The translations under genes were made by a program, and so were the position numbers. A stretch of 9,736 nt of DNA from Chlorobiota bacterium (lineage in GTDB: Bacteria; Bacteroidota; Bacteroidia; Bacteroidales; JAADJA01). The notes beneath the pieces are model-generated. The model was not told the DNA's origin, did not search any database, and was given only the letters and a program-made list of their open reading frames with translations. The stretch is taken from assembly GCA_030592565.1 (NCBI GenBank), contig JAUVIX010000120.1, positions 1 to 9,736 of the forward strand, given 5' to 3'. Positions 5,725 to 9,736 of this stretch are shown one piece after another; position 1 is the first letter of the stretch, and each line of letters opens with the position of its first letter.

Positions 5725-5955
5725 GGCTGTTTGTCGACGATTAAAGAGAGTAAAGATTAAAATTGATTCGTAAACTTTCCGGATTAGGTTTTCTCTGTTG
5801 CCCTGACTTTATCAATTATTATTCTATTGTCTATAGCAATAGAAACACAAAGATATGCATTTTATCCGGAAATTCAAAGAAATCCCCGGTTAAATCACTA
5901 AAAATCAAAATCAAACCCTTTTAGACACGACGCATTAATAATAAGATATAATGGA
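5725..5955. other. non-coding spacer between the MITE and the LRR gene's upstream repeat
   Basis: No supported gene is visible on either strand. The only clear structure is an inverted repeat, TTCTATTG (5822-5829) and CAATAGAA (5837-5844), an 8-bp perfect stem with a 7-base loop TCTATAG. The rest is AT-rich with stops in all frames. It could be the remains of an older gene or a regulatory region for the LRR gene. Confidence 0.5.
5822..5844. repeat. inverted repeat, 8-bp stem, 7-base loop
   Basis: TTCTATTG and CAATAGAA are exact reverse complements separated by TCTATAG. No T-run follows, so it is not a terminator on the + strand. It may be an operator-like site or chance in AT-rich DNA. Confidence 0.35.
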
Positions 5956-6000
5956 TATTGAGTCACATTGAGCGAAGTCGAAATGTGATTACTCTCAATA
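5956..6000. repeat. nested REP-like palindrome containing TGAGCGAAGTCGAAA
   Basis: Inner arms CACATT (5964-5969) and AATGTG (5982-5987) enclose the core GAGCGAAGTCGA. Outer arms TATTGAG (5956-5962) and CTCAATA (5994-6000) are exact reverse complements. The core CATTGAGCGAAGTCGAAATG is one I recall as a very common dispersed repeat of Bacteroidota intergenic regions. It sits 15 bases before the promoter candidate of the LRR gene. Confidence 0.6.
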
Positions 6001-6014
6001 ATATATACAAAAAC

Positions 6015-6045
6015 TTGACATATCCTCTGTTTTTTCTTATCTTTA
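6015..6045 (+). promoter_or_regulatory. candidate housekeeping promoter of the LRR gene
   Basis: TTGACA (6015-6020) and TATCTTTA (6038-6045) are separated by 17 bases. The second box matches the Bacteroidota -7 consensus TAnnTTTG in all but the last base, and the first contains the -33 TTG at normal spacing. Transcription would begin near 6050, leaving a leader of roughly 15 bases before ATG 6067. Confidence 0.5.
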
Positions 6046-6066
6046 TCGCCAAAGAAAAAACTCATC

Positions 6067-8895
6067 ATGAAAAAATCAACCTTATCAATCGTTTTCGCCT
6101 TTTTCATTCATGCTACTCTCTTTTCCCAGGGCTGCCTTCCAGGAGGCATTATGTTTTCGACCCAGGCACAAGTTGATAATTTCCAGACAAATTATCCCGG
6201 CTGTTCCGAAATTGGAGGAAATGTTTACATTATGAATAGTAGTGTCTCTAATTTAAACGGATTAAGTGTTCTGATTTCCATAGGTGGGGATGTATGGGTC
6301 AGGAACAATGCGAGTCTGACAAGTATAATGGGACTTAGCAATTTAACTTCTATTGGGGGGTTCCTTACAATTGAAGATAATAACTCTTTGACCATCTTAT
6401 CAGGCCTTGAAAATTTAGCTTCTATTGGTGGACACCTTAAGATCGAGGACAACTATGCACTGACCTCTTTATCTGGCCTTGAGGGTATGACCAATGTCAA
6501 TGGACATCTTACTATTTGGGGTAACTCATCCATTACAAATCTATCAGGACTTGATAATATAGCCTCTGTTGTTGAGTATGTTTCAATTCAGCTTAATACT
6601 TCCTTGTCAAACTTAACAGGACTGGGAAATTTAACTTCTACCGGGGTAAATTTTACAATTTATGGTAATAATAACCTGATAAGTTTAACTGGTCCTGGCA
6701 ATTTAACTATTGGCGGAAATCTCAGTATTTCAAACAACCCTGCCCTGCCAGATTTAAGCGGGCTCGAAAATGTTTCAATCGGTGGAAACATTGAAATATA
6801 TAATAACACTGCCCTTTCCAGTTTAACTGGTCTTAATAATCTAACTTCAATACCTGGGCACCTGACTATTTATGGCAATAATATCTTAACAAATTTAGTT
6901 GGCCTTAACAGTTTGAATTCTATTGGGGGCACTCTTAGCATCGGCAGTATGTATTATCCCTATCCCGGGAATCCGGCTTTAACAAGTGTAATTGGCCTGA
7001 ATAATCTAACTTCAATCGGGGGAGCGATTTACATAGGAGGCAATAATGTTATGTCAAGTTTAACAGGCCTGACCAATCTGACTTCCATAGGTGGATATTT
7101 TAAGATTACAAATAACAATGCCCTTCCAAATTTAATGGGCTTTGAAAACCTTATTTCTATTGGAAGCTACCTTTGGATTCAAAATAATCCGTTATTGACC
7201 AACATTACAGCACTGGATAATCTTAATGCCACATCAATCAGTAGTTTATATATTAGTAACAATGCTTCATTAACCACTTGCAATGCGCAGAGTATTTGTG
7301 ATTTTCTGGTTTCACCAAATGGAAGTGTTAATATTTATAATAATGCAAGCGGCTGTAATAATCCACCAGAGATTGCCAGTGCCTGTGGGGTTACTATCAC
7401 CAGTCTGCCTTATGGAAACTATTATTTAATCACTCAAAGCCAAATCGACAATTTTCAAAGCAATTACACCACCTGTACCGAAGTAGGTGGTAATATTCAA
7501 ATTATAGGAGATAATATCACAAATTTAAACGGGTTAAATGTTATAACAGGTATTGCCGGACACCTTACAATTGGTGATAACAATGGCAATCCCAACCTGA
7601 CCAGTTTATCAGGTCTTAGCAATGTAAGCTATATTGGAGGAAACCTTTTATTGAGAAAAAATACTGCCCTCCCAAGCTTAACAGGTCTTGGAAATGTGGC
7701 CTCCATTGGCGGAGACTTTGAGATTAGAAGTAATGATGCACTAACCAATCTATCAGGCCTTGAAAATGTGGCGACTATTGGAGGATACCTTAATTTTGAC
7801 GGCAACGATGCTCTGACCAATGTAACAGGACTTGGCAACTTGACCACTGTCGGGGGATACCTTGAATTTGATTACAACCCAGAATTAACCAATTTGTCAG
7901 GCCTTAATAATTTAACCTCCATTGGTGAAGACTTATATATTGAGGATAACGATGCCCTGATAAGTATAGCCGGATTAAGCAATGTGACTTCCATTGGTGG
8001 TGAATTTGTTATTTATGATAATGAACTCCTAACCAGTCTGACAGGCCTGGATAATATTGATGCCGGAACAATCAGTGATTTGGAAATAACCTATAATTAT
8101 TCATTATCAACATGCGAGGTTCAAAGTGTTTGTAATTACCTCGCCAGTCCGAATGGTGACATTGAGATAGAAGATAATGATGATGGTTGTTATGATGAGG
8201 ATGAAGTTATTGCAGCTTGTGCGGCAGCTGGTTTTCAACTTAACCTAAAAGTTTTTCTTGAAGGGCCTTTCAATGTAACAGATATGAACACGAGTCTTTA
8301 CCCAAATGAAATCCCAACAGCGCAGCCTTACAATGTTGCTCCCTGGAATTATGCAGGAAGCGAAACGGTAACATCCGTACCGGCAGGGGTTGTTGACTGG
8401 CTCTTAATTGAATTGCGCGATGCAACCTCTGCATCAGGTGCAACGGGAGGAACCATGATCTCCCAACAAGCTGCATTTTTACTAAGCAATGGTTCGGTTG
8501 TTGGTTTAAACGGCTCTGATTACCTGAACTTTAGCAATACAATATCTCATAGCATGTATGTTGTGATCTGGCACAGAAATCATCTTGGAATAATGTCAGC
8601 ATCTGCTTTAACCGAAAGTGGTGGAGTCTATTCGTATGATTTTACAACACCAGCAGGACAGGCTTATGCAACAGATGCACAAAAACACCTTAGTGGCAAC
8701 TATTATGGTTTGTACGCAGGAGATAATAATGGTGATGGGATAATTAATTCAGGCGATAAAGCTATTTGGACAAGTCAGGCTGGAAATAGCGGATACAATA
8801 CCGCTGATGCAAATATGAATACACAGGTGAATAATCAGGATAAGAATAATAACTGGCTACTTAATTTTGATGAAGAGTGTCAGGTTCCTGAATAG
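6067..8895 (+). CDS. secreted leucine-rich-repeat surface protein with two LRR cassettes and a dockerin-like C-terminus
   Basis: This 942-residue protein has a Sec signal peptide (cleavage near FSQ, residue 21). Two homologous cassettes follow. Each opens with Q-x-D/IDNFQ-x-NY-x-x-C-x-E-x-GGN (about 35 and 459), runs through 24-residue LRR units with consensus L-x-GL-x-NLTSIGG-x-L-x-I-x-NN-x-xL (about 14 units at 61-404, about 8 at 485-682), and closes with a cap C-x-x-QS-x-C-x-x-L-x-SPNG ... GC (C405 and C683). The final part (about 725-942) contains LEGPFN, PWNYAGSE, ELRDA, QAAFLLSNGSVVGL and IWHRNHLGIMSA, a module I recall from many secreted Bacteroidota proteins. It ends in two EF-hand-like loops, D886-N-N-G-D-G ... 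D897 and D914-A-N-M-N ... D925, as in dockerins. The family suggests surface binding or adhesion; ligand unknown. No T9SS sorting domain is evident after the dockerin-like part. Confidence 0.88.
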   Translation: MKKSTLSIVFAFFIHATLFSQGCLPGGIMFSTQAQVDNFQTNYPGCSEIGGNVYIMNSSVSNLNGLSVLISIGGDVWVRNNASLTSIMGLSNLTSIGGFLTIEDNNSLTILSGLENLASIGGHLKIEDNYALTSLSGLEGMTNVNGHLTIWGNSSITNLSGLDNIASVVEYVSIQLNTSLSNLTGLGNLTSTGVNFTIYGNNNLISLTGPGNLTIGGNLSISNNPALPDLSGLENVSIGGNIEIYNNTALSSLTGLNNLTSIPGHLTIYGNNILTNLVGLNSLNSIGGTLSIGSMYYPYPGNPALTSVIGLNNLTSIGGAIYIGGNNVMSSLTGLTNLTSIGGYFKITNNNALPNLMGFENLISIGSYLWIQNNPLLTNITALDNLNATSISSLYISNNASLTTCNAQSICDFLVSPNGSVNIYNNASGCNNPPEIASACGVTITSLPYGNYYLITQSQIDNFQSNYTTCTEVGGNIQIIGDNITNLNGLNVITGIAGHLTIGDNNGNPNLTSLSGLSNVSYIGGNLLLRKNTALPSLTGLGNVASIGGDFEIRSNDALTNLSGLENVATIGGYLNFDGNDALTNVTGLGNLTTVGGYLEFDYNPELTNLSGLNNLTSIGEDLYIEDNDALISIAGLSNVTSIGGEFVIYDNELLTSLTGLDNIDAGTISDLEITYNYSLSTCEVQSVCNYLASPNGDIEIEDNDDGCYDEDEVIAACAAAGFQLNLKVFLEGPFNVTDMNTSLYPNEIPTAQPYNVAPWNYAGSETVTSVPAGVVDWLLIELRDATSASGATGGTMISQQAAFLLSNGSVVGLNGSDYLNFSNTISHSMYVVIWHRNHLGIMSASALTESGGVYSYDFTTPAGQAYATDAQKHLSGNYYGLYAGDNNGDGIINSGDKAIWTSQAGNSGYNTADANMNTQVNNQDKNNNWLLNFDEECQVPE
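6247..7278 (+). repeat. LRR array 1, about 14 units of about 72 bp
   Basis: In-frame tandem coding repeats of residues 61-404, mostly 24 residues long. Two units are short (LTIGG and VSIGG lack one or two residues of the LTSIGG segment), and one is lengthened by an insertion (SMYYPYPGNP, near residue 296). The DNA is similar but not identical between units, for example variants of AATTTAACTTCTATTGGGGG, so the array is old yet could still recombine. Confidence 0.8.
7519..8112 (+). repeat. LRR array 2, about 8 units of about 72 bp
   Basis: In-frame tandem coding repeats of residues 485-682. The units are more acidic than in array 1 (EIRSNDAL, NFDGNDAL, YIEDNDAL), which may mean a different binding face or bound cations. 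It shares entry and cap motifs with array 1, so the pair probably arose by duplication followed by unit gain or loss. Confidence 0.8.
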
Positions 8896-8923
8896 ATTTT
8901 ATAAAAACCAAAAGATTACAAAT

Positions 8924-9736
8924 ATGAAAACAGATATTAATCAAATTGTTAAAATTATACTTATTCTTTTTCTGCCAACCTCAATGATAATGGCTCAGGC
9001 ACCTGATATCCTTTGGACAAAATCCATTGGAGAAAGTGAGCCCCAGGTTGCCTATGCTGTATTTCCAACCGGTGATGGAGGATTTATGCTGGGTGGATAT
9101 ATAACAAGTACAGGTTATAGAGATTTCTATATGGTAAAAACTGATGGAGGGGGAGAAGTAATCTGGACAAAGTCTTATGGGGAAGCCGGTCGTTATGAAT
9201 CTGCAAAATGGATGATAGAAACAGCTGATGGTGGATATATCCTGGCCGGGGGTCGGGGGCAAGATCCGCCATATTCCAGCAATACAGATATTTATCTTGT
9301 AAAAACCGATGCCAATGGAGAAGTACAATGGTCGAGTATAATTGGCTTTGAAGATGTTTCCGAATCAGCAAATAGTATTGTTCAAACTTCAGATGGAGGA
9401 TACATTGTTTGTGGAAGTTACTGGGCCACCCCCCAAACAGGTTATGATGTGTTTCTTATAAAAACAACCGATTTAGGAGTTCAGGAATGGAGACAAGTGT
9501 TGAACTTTGAAGATGGAAAGGCTGAACGTGCGTTAGGAATTGAACAAGCTGATGATGGTGGATATTTGGTAACAGGAAAAACACAAGCTTTCAATGTAAA
9601 TTATGATTATGACGCTTTTATACTAAAAACAAATATTGTGGGCGAAATGGAGTGGTTGAAAACCTATGGAGAAGACTGGCCCTGGTACGAACAAACATAT
9701 CATATCATCCATACTTCTGATGGCGGGTTTTTCTTA
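8924..9736 (+). CDS. secreted beta-propeller-like protein (3' end outside window)
   Basis: ATG 8924 opens a frame that stays open to the last base, giving 271 residues so far. The N-terminus has a Sec signal (hydrophobic IVKIILILFLPTSMIMA, probable cleavage after MAQ or before QAPD). The mature part is a run of similar units of about 50-60 residues built on ADGGYILAG or SDGGYIVCG, then D-x-Y-L-V-K-T-D-x-x-GE-x-x-W and often YGE; about five are seen (GDGGFMLGG, ADGGYILAG, SDGGYIVCG, DDGGYLVTG, SDGGFF). This pattern belongs to the repeat proteins that fold as beta-propellers and often carry a C-terminal secretion signal in Bacteroidota; here the end is missing, so that cannot be checked. It starts 28 bases after the LRR gene and is probably co-transcribed with it. 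Confidence 0.82.
   Translation, partial: MKTDINQIVKIILILFLPTSMIMAQAPDILWTKSIGESEPQVAYAVFPTGDGGFMLGGYITSTGYRDFYMVKTDGGGEVIWTKSYGEAGRYESAKWMIETADGGYILAGGRGQDPPYSSNTDIYLVKTDANGEVQWSSIIGFEDVSESANSIVQTSDGGYIVCGSYWATPQTGYDVFLIKTTDLGVQEWRQVLNFEDGKAERALGIEQADDGGYLVTGKTQAFNVNYDYDAFILKTNIVGEMEWLKTYGEDWPWYEQTYHIIHTSDGGFFL

Noticed and set aside
6127..6138. FSQGC in the LRR signal peptide considered as a lipobox
   Set aside because: Gln at -2 and the lack of Leu at -3 do not fit; FSQ is a normal Bacteroidota signal peptidase I end.
5958..6176. Plus-strand open frame of 72 codons before the LRR gene
   Set aside because: It runs through the REP-like palindrome and promoter and overlaps the LRR signal peptide in another frame; the LRR start is far better supported.
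7629..7847. Minus-strand frames inside the LRR arrays (also 6225-6452)
   Set aside because: They mirror the in-frame repeats of the LRR gene and their apparent periodicity is a by-product.
6247..8112. Regular DNA repeats of about 72 bp considered as a CRISPR array
   Set aside because: The units are coding, in frame, imperfect and without unique spacers; they encode LRR units.
8981..9371. Two overlapping minus-strand open frames near the right end
   Set aside because: They are antisense to the propeller-like gene, whose repeats and signal peptide are clear on the + strand.

Overview
The window looks like chromosomal DNA from a free-living or environmental member of the Bacteroidota, probably Bacteroidales or Marinilabiliales-like. 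The evidence is AT-rich DNA, signal peptides ending in -NAQ or -FSQ, mostly absent Shine-Dalgarno sequences with A-rich leaders, one promoter resembling the phylum's TTG / TAnnTTTG type, and a large secreted repeat protein ending in a module I recall from many secreted Bacteroidota proteins. Every supported gene reads on the + strand.

Layout. 1-167 is the 3' end of a gene encoding a C-terminal membrane anchor. 168-406 is non-coding and holds three tightly clustered palindromes of a REP-like kind. 407-1477 encodes a secreted TPR protein. After a gap of about 300 bases comes a probable operon (1786-4998): an ECF sigma factor, its zinc-finger anti-sigma factor (ATGA overlap, unusually strong ribosome binding site), a small ORF in the same frame as the anti-sigma gene and separated from it by one amber codon, a lipoprotein with a C-terminal transmembrane anchor, and a secreted protein with MORN_2-like repeats. 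The likely theme is an envelope-sensing sigma/anti-sigma switch with co-transcribed envelope proteins.

A small three-helix membrane protein follows (5131-5535). Its upstream hairpin looks like a terminator for the opposite strand. Directly downstream is a complete 165-bp MITE-like element with 15-bp perfect terminal inverted repeats and a 5-bp direct repeat (AGGAT) on both sides. The rest of this 531-base gap holds an 8-bp-stem inverted repeat, a second REP-like palindrome and a good promoter candidate. That promoter leads into a 942-residue secreted leucine-rich-repeat protein with two duplicated LRR cassettes (about 14 and 8 units) and a dockerin-like, probably calcium-binding C-terminus. 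28 bases later begins a secreted beta-propeller-like protein that runs off the end of the window.

The most useful points for follow-up are the MITE with its apparent target duplication, the amber codon that seems to split an anti-sigma factor, the uncharacterised sigma-linked envelope operon, and the duplicated LRR surface protein. No RNA genes, CRISPR array or complete transposase gene was seen. Family assignments come from reading motifs by eye; no database search was run.
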